Origin: Halobacillus salinarum
Lineage (GTDB): Bacteria > Bacillota > Bacilli > Bacillales > Halobacillaceae
Reading direction: 5' to 3'
Assembly: GCF_022919095.1 (NCBI RefSeq)
Contig: NZ_CP095073.1
Coordinates: 4,165,001 to 4,229,000 of the forward strand
Length of the DNA stretch: 64,000 nt
The translations under genes and the position numbers were made by a program. Shown here one piece after another: positions 16,894-24,781 of this stretch. Position 1 is the first letter of the stretch; each line of letters opens with the position of its first letter. The notes under the pieces are model-generated. The model was not told the DNA's origin. It saw only the letters and a program-made list of their open reading frames with translations, and did no database searches.

Positions 16894-17817
16894 ATGGATA
16901 AGCCTCCATTTCACCCATATATTCTGCTTGCTATCGGTGTCATATCCATTTCAACTGCAGCTATTTTTGTAAGACTTGCCGGGGAAGCCCCTGCATCTGT
17001 TACAGCTTTTTACCGATTGTCATTAGCTGTTATTATTATGGCCCCATATATAGGCTGGAAATACGTAAACGAATTTAAAAAAATTGTATTAAAAGATTGG
17101 CTTTTGGCGATTTCGGCAGGAATTTTCCTGGCTTTCCATTTTATTCTATGGTTTCAATCACTCCATTACACATCAGTCGCAAGTTCCGTAGTACTCGTCA
17201 CTCTTCAGCCGATCTTTGCCTTTATCGGCACGTACCTTTTTTTCCATGAACGATTTACGGTTGGAGCCGTGCTGAGCATGGTGATTGCGATTACCGGAAG
17301 CGTCATCATCAGCTGGGGAGATTTTCAAATCAGCGGAATAGCGCTCTTAGGTGATCTTATGGCATTAGCAGGAGCAGCCATGGTTACGGGTTACTTTCTA
17401 CTGGGACAAAACCTGCGCAAGCGGCTCTCGTTAATGACCTATACCTTTTTAGTGTACGGAATGGCTTCTATTACACTTCTCGTATACAATCTGCTGCTGA
17501 GTCAGCCGCTGGTAGGCTACTCTTCAAGCCAGTGGCTCGTATTTTTAGCTCTTGCCGTTATTCCTACATTCTTAGGGCATTCCCTGTTCAATTTTACCTT
17601 AAAGTGGCTGAGCACCTCTACGCTCTCGATGACTATTCTGATAGAGCCTATCGGAGCCTCTCTGCTTGCTTACGTCATTCTAGGTGAAGGAATCACCTGG
17701 TTTCAATGGCTTGGAGGAGCCATCGTTATTTTTGGTTTGATGCTGTTTATATTCAGTACGTCAAAGAAAGTTAAACCTATGCTTACGCATGCTTCTAAAA
17801 AAGAAAGAGGTGTATAA
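16894..17817 (+). CDS. DMT superfamily transporter (EamA family)
   Basis: A 307-residue membrane protein with ten predicted helices arranged as two EamA repeats (about 10-145 and 155-290). The first carries RLAGEAPASVTAFYR, typical of the family, and the second carries IEPIGASLLAYVILGE. Such proteins export or import small metabolites such as amino acids or nucleosides; the substrate cannot be told from sequence. The start follows GAGGAGGGATCCA. The next gene (DegV) begins at the base after its stop codon, so the two are co-transcribed. Confidence 0.9.
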   Translation: MDKPPFHPYILLAIGVISISTAAIFVRLAGEAPASVTAFYRLSLAVIIMAPYIGWKYVNEFKKIVLKDWLLAISAGIFLAFHFILWFQSLHYTSVASSVVLVTLQPIFAFIGTYLFFHERFTVGAVLSMVIAITGSVIISWGDFQISGIALLGDLMALAGAAMVTGYFLLGQNLRKRLSLMTYTFLVYGMASITLLVYNLLLSQPLVGYSSSQWLVFLALAVIPTFLGHSLFNFTLKWLSTSTLSMTILIEPIGASLLAYVILGEGITWFQWLGGAIVIFGLMLFIFSTSKKVKPMLTHASKKERGV

Positions 17818-18669
17818 ATGCCAGTACAATTAATTGTTGACGGAGGCGGCGACTTTCCTGCTTCCTTTCTCAAGGATCATCACATTCAAATCGTTCCTCT
17901 CAACCTTCATTTAAAGGAGGAGCAATTTAATACGGAGAAGCTTTCTCTCCCCAAATTTTATGAACTGTTAAAGCAGTCGGATGAATTGCCAAGATCTTCA
18001 TCCCCGAGCCCGCACGATTTTTACGAAATCTATAGGCAGACGGACCCAGCTCATTCAATCCTGGTTTTAAGCCTTACTAAAGGTTTGAGCAGCACTTATG
18101 AAAACGCTGTTATGGGGAAGGAAATGCTGCTGGATGAGGAACCCGAACGAGAAATTGCTGTCTTGAATACGAAAACAGCTTCCAGCGGGATCGCCCTTTT
18201 GGCAGCTGAAGCCCAAGATCATATTGAAGAAGGCATGCCATTTCAGACGCTCGTCCACCATATGGAAGAAAGAATCAGGAAAGTAGCCACGTTGTTTATC
18301 CTAAAGACGCTGGACAATGTAATAAAAGGCGGCCGCCTGGACAAAGTAAAGGGCAGAATTGCGAAAACCCTGAATATAAAGCTGCTTATGCGCGGAAACG
18401 AAGAAGGCGAAATCGAAGTAACCGAAAAAGTGCGCGGCACTAAGAAGTCCATTCGACGTTTCATCGAGCAGATTGGTGAATATACAGATGCATTTGAAGA
18501 CAAAAGATTTGCCATCGCTCATTGTAACGATGAAGACCACGGACTGGCCGTAGCTGAAGCTATAAAAACAAAATATCCTTTTAAGCAGGGATTATTTATG
18601 GAAATGGGACCGCTCATTGCCACTCATGCTGGAGAAGGCGGGCTAGTGCTTGCCTTCTTTAAGGATTGA
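17818..18669 (+). CDS. DegV family fatty-acid-binding protein
   Basis: A 283-residue DegV-type protein. The N terminus LIVDGGGDFPASFL and the conserved segments RSSSPSPHDF and LKTLDNVIKGGRLDKVKG match the family, as do its length and two-domain form. DegV proteins bind a fatty acid; some act as FakB, presenting fatty acids to the FakA kinase. No fakA is seen here. Its ATG abuts the stop of the EamA transporter gene with AAAGAGGTG upstream. A strong terminator follows. Confidence 0.9.
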   Translation: MPVQLIVDGGGDFPASFLKDHHIQIVPLNLHLKEEQFNTEKLSLPKFYELLKQSDELPRSSSPSPHDFYEIYRQTDPAHSILVLSLTKGLSSTYENAVMGKEMLLDEEPEREIAVLNTKTASSGIALLAAEAQDHIEEGMPFQTLVHHMEERIRKVATLFILKTLDNVIKGGRLDKVKGRIAKTLNIKLLMRGNEEGEIEVTEKVRGTKKSIRRFIEQIGEYTDAFEDKRFAIAHCNDEDHGLAVAEAIKTKYPFKQGLFMEMGPLIATHAGEGGLVLAFFKD

Positions 18670-18682
18670 AGGATTGATTGAC

Positions 18683-18711
18683 GTCAGAGGGATACCCCCT
18701 CTGACTTTTTT
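18683..18711 (+). terminator. Terminator after degV-family gene
   Basis: GTCAGAGGG, loop ATAC, CCCTCTGAC with one bulged C, then six Ts. Confidence 0.9.
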
Positions 18712-18770
18712 ATGGAGAAAGCAAGCGGCTTGCAGCTTCTCGTTCACTTGATTCCCTTAGTCTCTCCCCT

Positions 18771-19463
18771 TTAATTTTCTGATAGAAAAGTAAGAACCTT
18801 GTCACAAAGCTCCTCCCTGTCATCTCCATGGCAAATCAAATGCTTGGACTTTGGTAAAAACACGACCTCTTTTTCAGCTGCAGGTATTTCTGCTTTCAAG
18901 AAATTAGCGGTCGCTTTTGGAACCATCCCGTCCAAGTCCCCTTGAATGATTAAGACCGGGCAGTTGACTTTATGAAGAGACGGCCGGGTGAATTTCACAC
19001 ATTTCATAAATTCAAATGAAGAAAAGAAGTAGGTATCCTTCAGCTTACGCTGATAACGAAGAAACAGCTCATTCGATGCCAGTTCTTTGCGGACGGCGTC
19101 TACTCCCATCTCTACAATGTCTTTAAACATTTGAGGAAGACTAATATACTTCCCTGCAGCTGAAAGCAGCACAAGCCGTTTGATTTCATATTTTGCAGCG
19201 AGGTAAGCTGCGATCATCCCGCCCATGGAAAATCCGACAAGCAGTAAAGTATCGTTTCTTTTCTTAAGATCTAAAAGAGCAAGCTCTGCTGTAGCGATCC
19301 ATTCCTGATAATAATGACCTCTTAAGTCAAGGTCTTCTCCATGTCCAGGCAGGGTTGGAGAAGCAAGCTCCCAATCCGTGTTTGTTTGTAAGAATTCCAC
19401 TAAAGGACGCACTTCCTCGGGGCTTCCCGTATACCCATGAATGCACAAACAGCCAATACTCAT
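18771..19463 (-). CDS. Alpha/beta hydrolase, carboxylesterase-like
   Basis: A 230-residue hydrolase resembling Est30-type carboxylesterases and monoacylglycerol lipases. The oxyanion region is CIHGYTGSPEE, and the nucleophile elbow is GFSMGG near residue 90. The Asp in IIQGDLDGMVP (about 190) and the His in SKHLICHGD (about 218) complete the triad. The start at 19463 is chosen because AGGTGG is 11 bases upstream; the GTG five codons earlier lies on top of that site. The substrate is unknown. It stands alone between two terminators. Confidence 0.88.
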   Translation of the reverse strand: MSIGCLCIHGYTGSPEEVRPLVEFLQTNTDWELASPTLPGHGEDLDLRGHYYQEWIATAELALLDLKKRNDTLLLVGFSMGGMIAAYLAAKYEIKRLVLLSAAGKYISLPQMFKDIVEMGVDAVRKELASNELFLRYQRKLKDTYFFSSFEFMKCVKFTRPSLHKVNCPVLIIQGDLDGMVPKATANFLKAEIPAAEKEVVFLPKSKHLICHGDDREELCDKVLTFLSEN

Positions 19464-19591
19464 TTTTCTTTTCACCACCTAAATATTTCGCTTCACGAAA
19501 CAACTATATCACAAATTTTATTATTCATCTTTCTTCAGGATTCAGCCATTCATGCTTGTCCCGCGATACGCAGACGAAGCCGAACCTATGT

Positions 19592-19617
19592 ATAAAAACA
19601 GCGCGCCTTAGCGCGCG
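19592..19617 (-). terminator. Terminator of the YppG-like gene
   Basis: GCGCGC, loop, GCGCGC with TGTTTTTATA after it on the minus strand, directly past the stop codon. Confidence 0.8.
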
Positions 19618-20046
19618 TTATTTTATTCCTTTAACAAACGTGCCTATCCCTTTTACAATTGGCGATACCTGCTGAACAGTTTTCACTACTTGCCCTGTAG
19701 TCGACATCATCTTCTCAAAATCTATTTCCCCATTTTCATCCTGAAAATACGTCATAAATCCTTTCGGGAAGCCTGCTTGCTTAGCCGCTTCAGCATTTTC
19801 ACCATATACATCGTTTTCAGTATATCCCGGATAGCCATAACCATACATATAAGGGTTTTGGTACATGGACGATCCAGCATTCATTCCATAAGTTCCTTGC
19901 ATTTGATTGGGATTGGGATTGGGATTAGGATTAGGATTAGGATTGATATTAGGATAGGTAAAGTTATAGGGAGAATAATTATAAGGATAAGTCTGGCGGT
20001 AGTTTACATTATTCCACCCGTACCATGAATTTTGATTTGGTTGCAT
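19618..20046 (-). CDS. YppG-like protein with Asn-Pro repeat
   Basis: A 142-residue protein. The N-terminal half is rich in Tyr, Asn, Pro, Gly and Met and includes an alternating Asn-Pro run (about residues 34-46). The C-terminal part FMTYFQDENGEIDFEKMM followed by TTGQVVKTVQQVSP resembles the YppG family of Bacillaceae, and the Tyr/Asn/Gly-rich composition recalls spore coat proteins. Function is unknown. The start follows GAGGTGGAATACCA; the longer upstream frame is not supported. It is downstream of the glutaredoxin-like gene but separated from it by a terminator. Confidence 0.75.
   Translation of the reverse strand: MQPNQNSWYGWNNVNYRQTYPYNYSPYNFTYPNINPNPNPNPNPNPNQMQGTYGMNAGSSMYQNPYMYGYGYPGYTENDVYGENAEAAKQAGFPKGFMTYFQDENGEIDFEKMMSTTGQVVKTVQQVSPIVKGIGTFVKGIK
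19905..19946 (-). repeat. Seven tandem hexamers encoding Asn-Pro
   Basis: On the plus strand the 6-base unit GATTGG/GATTAG/GATTGA is repeated seven times without a break, within the YppG-like gene. Units differ only at positions 5 and 6. Copy changes would stay in frame. Confidence 0.95.
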
Positions 20047-20105
20047 TGGTATTCCACCTCTGATGTTTATTTCATACTTCAGCCTATGAAGAAAAGCAAA
20101 AAAAG

Positions 20106-20140
20106 TGAAAAAAACCAAGTGATATTGAATCACTTGGTTT
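20106..20140 (-). terminator. Terminator of the glutaredoxin-like gene
   Basis: The perfect 12-base arms AAACCAAGTGAT and ATCACTTGGTTT (20112-20140) are followed on the minus strand by TTTTTCACTTTT. Confidence 0.9.
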
Positions 20141-20420
20141 AAGAATAATGCATAGCATCTGTATCGAGAAAACGCTCCTCATAAGGAACCCTTAAAGTAC
20201 GTTTGAGTTTATTTTCCTGGTAACCTAAGATCTGTTCTTCATCTATGAAAGTAGCCGGTGTTCCATATACTTTCTTTTTTTGGAGTTCCTTAAAATACTC
20301 TCGATTGCTCGATATATTTCTCTCTTCGAACTCAATCTCCCATTCCGATAGCTTTGAAACAACTTTCTCACAATTGGAGCAGTTATTGCTCGTATATACA
20401 ATAACCCTCTGGTTGCTCAT
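20139..20420 (-). CDS. Glutaredoxin/thioredoxin-fold protein with CxxC
   Basis: A 93-residue glutaredoxin-like protein. The redox motif CSNC is at Cys14-Cys17 after VIVYTSNN, and the cis-proline region is VYGTPATFIDEEQILGYQ. It is expected to act as a cytosolic thiol-disulfide reductant, but the low-GSH Bacillaceae use bacillithiol, so a bacilliredoxin-like partner is possible (inference). The C terminus LDTDAMHYS is not part of the core fold. A good sigma-B-like promoter is seen upstream (20478-20503). It is monocistronic. Confidence 0.85.
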   Translation of the reverse strand: MSNQRVIVYTSNNCSNCEKVVSKLSEWEIEFEERNISSNREYFKELQKKKVYGTPATFIDEEQILGYQENKLKRTLRVPYEERFLDTDAMHYS

Positions 20421-20477
20421 AGCTGTCCTCCCCTTCCAAGGTAAAACTATGCAATTATATGATTGCTCACAGTTTTT

Positions 20478-20503
20478 TTACCCTTATACCCATGACTTAA
20501 AAC
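20478..20503 (-). promoter_or_regulatory. Candidate sigma-B promoter of the glutaredoxin-like gene
   Basis: The minus strand reads GTTTTA (20498-20503), 14 bases, GGGTAA (20478-20483). This is one base from the -35 consensus and matches GGGWAW. It lies about 58 bases before the start codon. Confidence 0.55.
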
Positions 20504-20592
20504 CTATAAATTTCATTTATTTAATAATCTTTTTTAACGGTTTGTGAATGGTTTGCAGGAGAAGATTCATTACGCTTGGATGAATTAAATCG

Positions 20593-21225
20593 TTAATGGG
20601 CAAGGAATTCCTGAAGCGGCTGCGTCCCCTGGAGGACATCAAAGCTTTTATTCTCTGCTCTTGGAACGGAAAGCAGATAAACCAGTGCTTCAGCTGCGTC
20701 TTCGCGTGAAATTTGGCCGAATTCCTTCAGATGTGCAGCTAGTTCAACCTTTCCGCTTCCTGGTTCATCAGTTAAACCGCCCGGCCGTAAAATCGTGTAA
20801 TTCAAACCGGATGCTTTTAAATATTCATCGGCTCTGTGCTTCGCATATAAATAATGTCTCATGCCGCCCGGGCCTATTTGAGGGCGGTCCGCTGCCATCG
20901 AACTTAGCATGATAAAACGCTGAACGCCATAATGCTTGGCATGGTCGACCGCCTTGATTGCTCCTTCTTGATCCACTAAAATCGTTTTGTCCGCTCCTGT
21001 ATCCGGCCCTGAACCAGCCGCAAAAATGACAGCTTCCACCCCGTAAAACGCTGATTCAAACCCGTTCTCAAGGTTTCCCAATACCGTTTTTACTCCCTTA
21101 GACTCAAAGGCAGGGATTTGATCGCTGTCCCGTACCATGGCTACAGGTTCGTGCTGGGACTCCTGCAATTTATCGACGATATGTCTTCCTACGTTTCCAT
21201 TAGCCCCGATCACTAATACCTTCAA
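20593..21225 (-). CDS. NAD(P)-binding SDR family protein, YhfK-like
   Basis: A 210-residue atypical short-chain dehydrogenase. The dinucleotide motif is GANGNVGRHI at the N terminus; VIFAAGSG and FIMLSSMAAD follow, and the Tyr-Lys pair is in YLYAKHRADEYL. RPGGLTDEPGSG matches B. subtilis YhfK. The substrate is unknown. Translation starts at a TTG (21225) with AAGGAGGG upstream at good spacing. The -10 of a sigma-B-like promoter lies 39 bases before it. It is divergent from the reductase-like gene at 21370. Confidence 0.88.
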   Translation of the reverse strand: MKVLVIGANGNVGRHIVDKLQESQHEPVAMVRDSDQIPAFESKGVKTVLGNLENGFESAFYGVEAVIFAAGSGPDTGADKTILVDQEGAIKAVDHAKHYGVQRFIMLSSMAADRPQIGPGGMRHYLYAKHRADEYLKASGLNYTILRPGGLTDEPGSGKVELAAHLKEFGQISREDAAEALVYLLSVPRAENKSFDVLQGTQPLQEFLAH

Positions 21226-21263
21226 CTCGGCACCCTCCTTAAAATGATAAGTCTTTGTTCAAA

Positions 21264-21288
21264 ATTCCCTAAATGTTAAAAAATAAAC
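21264..21288 (-). promoter_or_regulatory. Candidate sigma-B promoter of the YhfK-like gene
   Basis: GTTTAT (21283-21288), 13 bases, GGGAAT (21264-21269) on the minus strand. It differs from GTTTAA-N13-GGGWAW at one position. Confidence 0.55.
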
Positions 21289-21369
21289 GACGGACCGGCG
21301 TTGCAGGAATATCTCCGCACATTAGCGAATCTTTCTACAAGATCACCTAATAAATGGGAGTGACCATCA

Positions 21370-22464
21370 ATGGCGAATACGTATTTGTTTACAGGTTTCC
21401 CTGGATTTTTGGCGAGCAGTCTCTTGAAAGAGATGCATCATCAATCCTTTCCAATTGAGCGGGTATATCTTCTCCACTTGCCTATAATGAAACAACAGGC
21501 GCACAGACAGCTGCAGCAATTAAAGGAAAGCGGGATAAATGCCGGTGATATTCAGCTTTTGGAAGGCGACATTACCAAGCCGGACTTGGGACTTGATTCC
21601 AATACGTCTCAATCATTAAAACAAGAAATCACCCACTTCTTTCACCTCGCCGCACTATACGACCTTGCTGTCCCTCTTTCTTCTGCGTGGAAGGTGAACG
21701 TCAAAGGCACACGAATGGTCAATCAATGGCTCCATTCCTGCCTCTCGCTGCAGCGATACATCTACTTTAGTACCGCCTTTGTATCAGGTCAGCGGGAAGG
21801 AATCATTTATGAGGAAGAGCTTACACACGAGCAAGGGTTTAAAAATCATTATGAATATACAAAATATATCGCCGAACAGTTGGTAACCCAAGCCCAAAGG
21901 GAACTGCCAACAACAATTATCCGACCCGGGATCACTGTCGGACATTCCCGCTCCGGGGAAACACTGAAATTTGATGGACCATATTTTATATTGAATATGC
22001 TGGGTAAACTAAATAAGCTGCCCTTTGTTCCGCATATCGGTAACAGCAGGGCAAAAATTAACCTTGTCCCCTATAACTATGTAGTCGAAGCCACCTTACA
22101 TCTTGCCCACTTTGCAGAAGGATTGAACAAAACCTACCACTTAACCGATCCGAATCCTTACCCCGCTCAGGACATCTATGAAATGTTCTCTAATGAATTA
22201 AATAATAAAGAACCACACCTCACGCTTCCTGTACCAATTGCAAGCACAGCATTACAACTTAAATGGATAAGAAAATGGATGGGTGTTCAAAGAGAAGCCG
22301 TGTCTTACTTTCTATGTGAAAGTGAATACGACTGCACTCATACTCTTTACGATTTAAGGAAAACAGATATTCGCTGTCCGGATTTTGCCTCCTATGCATC
22401 TCACTTGGTTGACTATTACAAACAGCACAGAGACAAAAAAGAGAAGCATGTATCGATCGTATAA
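21370..22464 (+). CDS. NAD(P)-dependent reductase with NAD_binding_4 (thioester-reductase-like) domain
   Basis: A 364-residue extended SDR. The N-terminal dinucleotide motif is FTGFPGFLASSLL, then EGDITKPDLGL, HFFHLAALYDL, and the YxxxK pair in YEYTKYIAEQL with RPGITVGHSRSGET after it. These match the male-sterility/NAD_binding_4 family that includes the reductase domain of carboxylic acid reductases. Here it stands alone, without adenylation or carrier domains, so the substrate is unknown. The start has GGGAGTGACCATCA upstream. It is divergent from the YhfK-like gene and ends at a strong terminator. Confidence 0.85.
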   Translation: MANTYLFTGFPGFLASSLLKEMHHQSFPIERVYLLHLPIMKQQAHRQLQQLKESGINAGDIQLLEGDITKPDLGLDSNTSQSLKQEITHFFHLAALYDLAVPLSSAWKVNVKGTRMVNQWLHSCLSLQRYIYFSTAFVSGQREGIIYEEELTHEQGFKNHYEYTKYIAEQLVTQAQRELPTTIIRPGITVGHSRSGETLKFDGPYFILNMLGKLNKLPFVPHIGNSRAKINLVPYNYVVEATLHLAHFAEGLNKTYHLTDPNPYPAQDIYEMFSNELNNKEPHLTLPVPIASTALQLKWIRKWMGVQREAVSYFLCESEYDCTHTLYDLRKTDIRCPDFASYASHLVDYYKQHRDKKEKHVSIV

Positions 22465-22500
22465 AAAAAGAAGCTGGATTCAAAATCCAGCTTTCTTTTG
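22464..22500. terminator. Bidirectional terminator
   Basis: AAAGAAGCTGGATT, loop CAAA, ATCCAGCTTTCTTT, with A and T tracts, between converging genes at 22464 and 22510. Confidence 0.88.
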
Positions 22501-22509
22501 TTAGGGTTC

Positions 22510-23328
22510 TTAAAATGGATTTCCTTGCCGTTCATTGTAATGATGAACCATGGACACAATCATGGCACCCATTTTGGGCTGCTCAGGCTGAAGCACTTCA
22601 CTAATGCCCGCTCGTTCAAGCTCAGAAGCCGTCACCTTACCGACCGCCACTGCTAGTACTCCTTCATTGAAAGCATTGACCAATTCTTCAGCTCGAGGTG
22701 TGTGAAGCAGTAAATTCTGAACTTGGGTTTTACTCGTAAAAACGACTGCATCCAAGGTTTGACTAAGAATATTTGTTTCCAGTTCCTCTAAAACTTTCGG
22801 ATCCGGTCTTTCATATTTATAAGGCTTTGAGAGATATACAGAAAAGCCAAACTGCTCTAAGCTTTCTTTCAATTCAGCGTCATCCTGATTATAAGCTTGC
22901 AAGAAGATCCGCTGGCTTTGTTCGTTGTTTGTTTCCTTTTTTAAATAGTGAAACAGGTTATCCATCGTCCCGTCTTCAGCTGTTAAATCTGCATTCAAGT
23001 TGTGTTCTTTCATCCATCTCAATGTTTTGCTGCCTCGAACGGCGAGTTTCAACTGGGATAATTTTTTAATAAACTCACCTTGCAAACCGCTGTCTACTGC
23101 TGAATCCTCCAGGGTTCTTGCCCCTATACCTGTCGTGAGCACCGCCCAGTTAAAAGGTTCATCAATCAATGTACCGACGTTTTCTCTGCATGTCTGTTCG
23201 TTTAGCTGCTGTTTGCCCTGGATGGAAAATACACGGGATGTTCCACCCTGCTTTTCTATTAATTTTGAAATGTTCTCTGCTTGTCTTGAAGCAGCAATTC
23301 CTATATGTTTATCTGTTAATCCAGACAC
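22510..23328 (-). CDS. Uroporphyrinogen-III synthase family protein (HemD-like)
   Basis: A 272-residue protein with the bilobed HemD fold: GIAASRQAENISKLIEKQGG at the start, VLTTGIGARTL in the first lobe, and DAVVFTSKTQVQNLLL with AVAVGKVTASELERAG in the second. It would close hydroxymethylbilane to uroporphyrinogen III, the substrate of SirA. Overlap with sirC (13 bases) and its place at the end of the siroheme operon support a role there; the main hemD normally sits in the hemAXCDBL operon elsewhere, so this may be a second, pathway-specific copy (inference). Its active residues are poorly conserved in the family, so the enzyme activity is not proven. Confidence 0.8.
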   Translation of the reverse strand: MSGLTDKHIGIAASRQAENISKLIEKQGGTSRVFSIQGKQQLNEQTCRENVGTLIDEPFNWAVLTTGIGARTLEDSAVDSGLQGEFIKKLSQLKLAVRGSKTLRWMKEHNLNADLTAEDGTMDNLFHYLKKETNNEQSQRIFLQAYNQDDAELKESLEQFGFSVYLSKPYKYERPDPKVLEELETNILSQTLDAVVFTSKTQVQNLLLHTPRAEELVNAFNEGVLAVAVGKVTASELERAGISEVLQPEQPKMGAMIVSMVHHYNERQGNPF

Positions 23329-23954
23329 TGCTCATCCTCCTTTTTCAACAGCATATAAAGCCAGTCGATCATTTTCATCTGCTTTTCCTCTAATAGGAAC
23401 TGCTCAGCCAGCAGCTCTTTTAATAAGCTCTGCTGCTTTTCTTTAGAGAGCATCGAATGTTTAATAAGCTTGCGAGCTTCATATAAAAACTCGATATAAT
23501 TACCGTATTCCTCATCAAAATCCTGTTCCATCTGTTTTTTTAACTGGCCGGCTAAAAGTGGACTTGCACCGTTAGTAGAAATTGAAATGGAGAGTCTTCC
23601 TCTCTTAATAGAAGCGGGGATATAGACGTTTCCTCGTTCCGCTTTTTCAGCGTCGTTAATCAAGGAGTCTTTAGGAGCACTGTCAATAATCTGCTGATTC
23701 ACTGCGGGCTGATTTGTAGCGGCAACGATAAAAAAAGCACCTTGAAGATCACTTGGATCAAATGTTTTTTGTTTCCAAGTAATCGACTGCTCTTTCCACA
23801 ACGCATCCAGTCCACTGGTTAACGCAGGGCTGATAACCTCGGGGGTCACGCCCCATTCTGCTAAATTCAGCACTCGGCGTTCCGCCACTTGACCGCCGCC
23901 TACTACTACCACTCGCTGATTTGATAAATCAACCATTAAAGGCAAAATTCCCAT
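23316..23954 (-). CDS. sirC: Precorrin-2 dehydrogenase (SirC/YlnF type)
   Basis: A 212-residue protein with an N-terminal Rossmann domain: VVVVGGGQVAERRVLNL near residues 14-30, then FFIVAATNQPAVNQQI, NVYIPASIKRG and SISISTNGASPLLA. It oxidises precorrin-2 to sirohydrochlorin with NAD+. It lacks the methyltransferase domain of CysG, as expected because sirA and sirB are separate genes here. The stop overlaps the start of the hemD-like gene. It is 74 bases downstream of sirB. Confidence 0.93.
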   Translation of the reverse strand: MGILPLMVDLSNQRVVVVGGGQVAERRVLNLAEWGVTPEVISPALTSGLDALWKEQSITWKQKTFDPSDLQGAFFIVAATNQPAVNQQIIDSAPKDSLINDAEKAERGNVYIPASIKRGRLSISISTNGASPLLAGQLKKQMEQDFDEEYGNYIEFLYEARKLIKHSMLSKEKQQSLLKELLAEQFLLEEKQMKMIDWLYMLLKKEDEQCLD

Positions 23955-24028
23955 AATATGCGCTCCCGTATTTAGATATTTTGCACCTGCTTATGTTTAC
24001 CCTAATTATCAGGATTACAACCAATCTT

Positions 24029-24766
24029 TCAAAGATTTCCTTTTGTATCTAATGCCTCTTGAACACGATCCACGGCAGCTTCCTGGATGAAAGGGTGGTG
24101 CCCTAAATACTCGCAGAACACATATCGCTCACCAAGCTCGTCTACTTTTTTCCTCATGGATTGAATCAGCACTCCTGTAAACCACAAATAAGGAACGATA
24201 AAAACCTGCTGTGAATCCACCTTTTCCAGTTGAGCAAGGGCTTGTTCAAAAGAAGGCTTGAGAGCTGCTAAAAAACAAATGTCGAGGTGGGAAATATTCG
24301 TTTTTGCTTTCAACCGTTCCCCGATTTCTTCCATGTCTCTTCTCGTTTTAGGATTTCGGCTTCCCCGGCCTACTAATAGAATCCGGGCATTTTCATGAAT
24401 CGGCTCCTTTGCTTCCTTCATCCTTTCAGCAAGGATATCTACTAAACGATCCTGAACTCCCAGCGGTTTTCCATACGTAAATGTGAGGTTCGGGTACTCT
24501 GCTTTTATTTCGTTCAGTTCAGCAGGTATATCCTTGTAATAGTGACCGGCATCGAGCAAAAGCAGAGGAACAACTGCAATATTCGTTGCCCCTTCAGCTG
24601 CAAGCTTTTCTACAGCTGTATGAATATTCGGCTCTGCTATTTCCAAAAAACAACCCTCTTGAAGCGGTGCATCTACTTGATGCTTGAGCAAATCAATAAA
24701 CTTCAATGCTTCCTGCTTAGCGGCTTCCACCCTGCTGCCATGACTAACATATAATACACCTTGCAA
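24029..24766 (-). CDS. sirB: Sirohydrochlorin ferrochelatase SirB
   Basis: A 245-residue CbiX/SirB-type chelatase with two related halves. The metal-site histidines are in LYVSHGSRVEAAK near the N terminus and in DAGHYYKDIP near residue 75; GRGSRNP begins the second half. It inserts Fe2+ into sirohydrochlorin to give siroheme. The start is TTG at 24766, which aligns with the MKQAILYVGHGSRV start of B. subtilis SirB; a GTG at 24778 is on top of the ribosome site. It is 15 bases from the end of sirA. Confidence 0.92.
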   Translation of the reverse strand: MQGVLYVSHGSRVEAAKQEALKFIDLLKHQVDAPLQEGCFLEIAEPNIHTAVEKLAAEGATNIAVVPLLLLDAGHYYKDIPAELNEIKAEYPNLTFTYGKPLGVQDRLVDILAERMKEAKEPIHENARILLVGRGSRNPKTRRDMEEIGERLKAKTNISHLDICFLAALKPSFEQALAQLEKVDSQQVFIVPYLWFTGVLIQSMRKKVDELGERYVFCEYLGHHPFIQEAAVDRVQEALDTKGNL

Positions 24767-24781
24767 TGGGTAAGTCACTCC

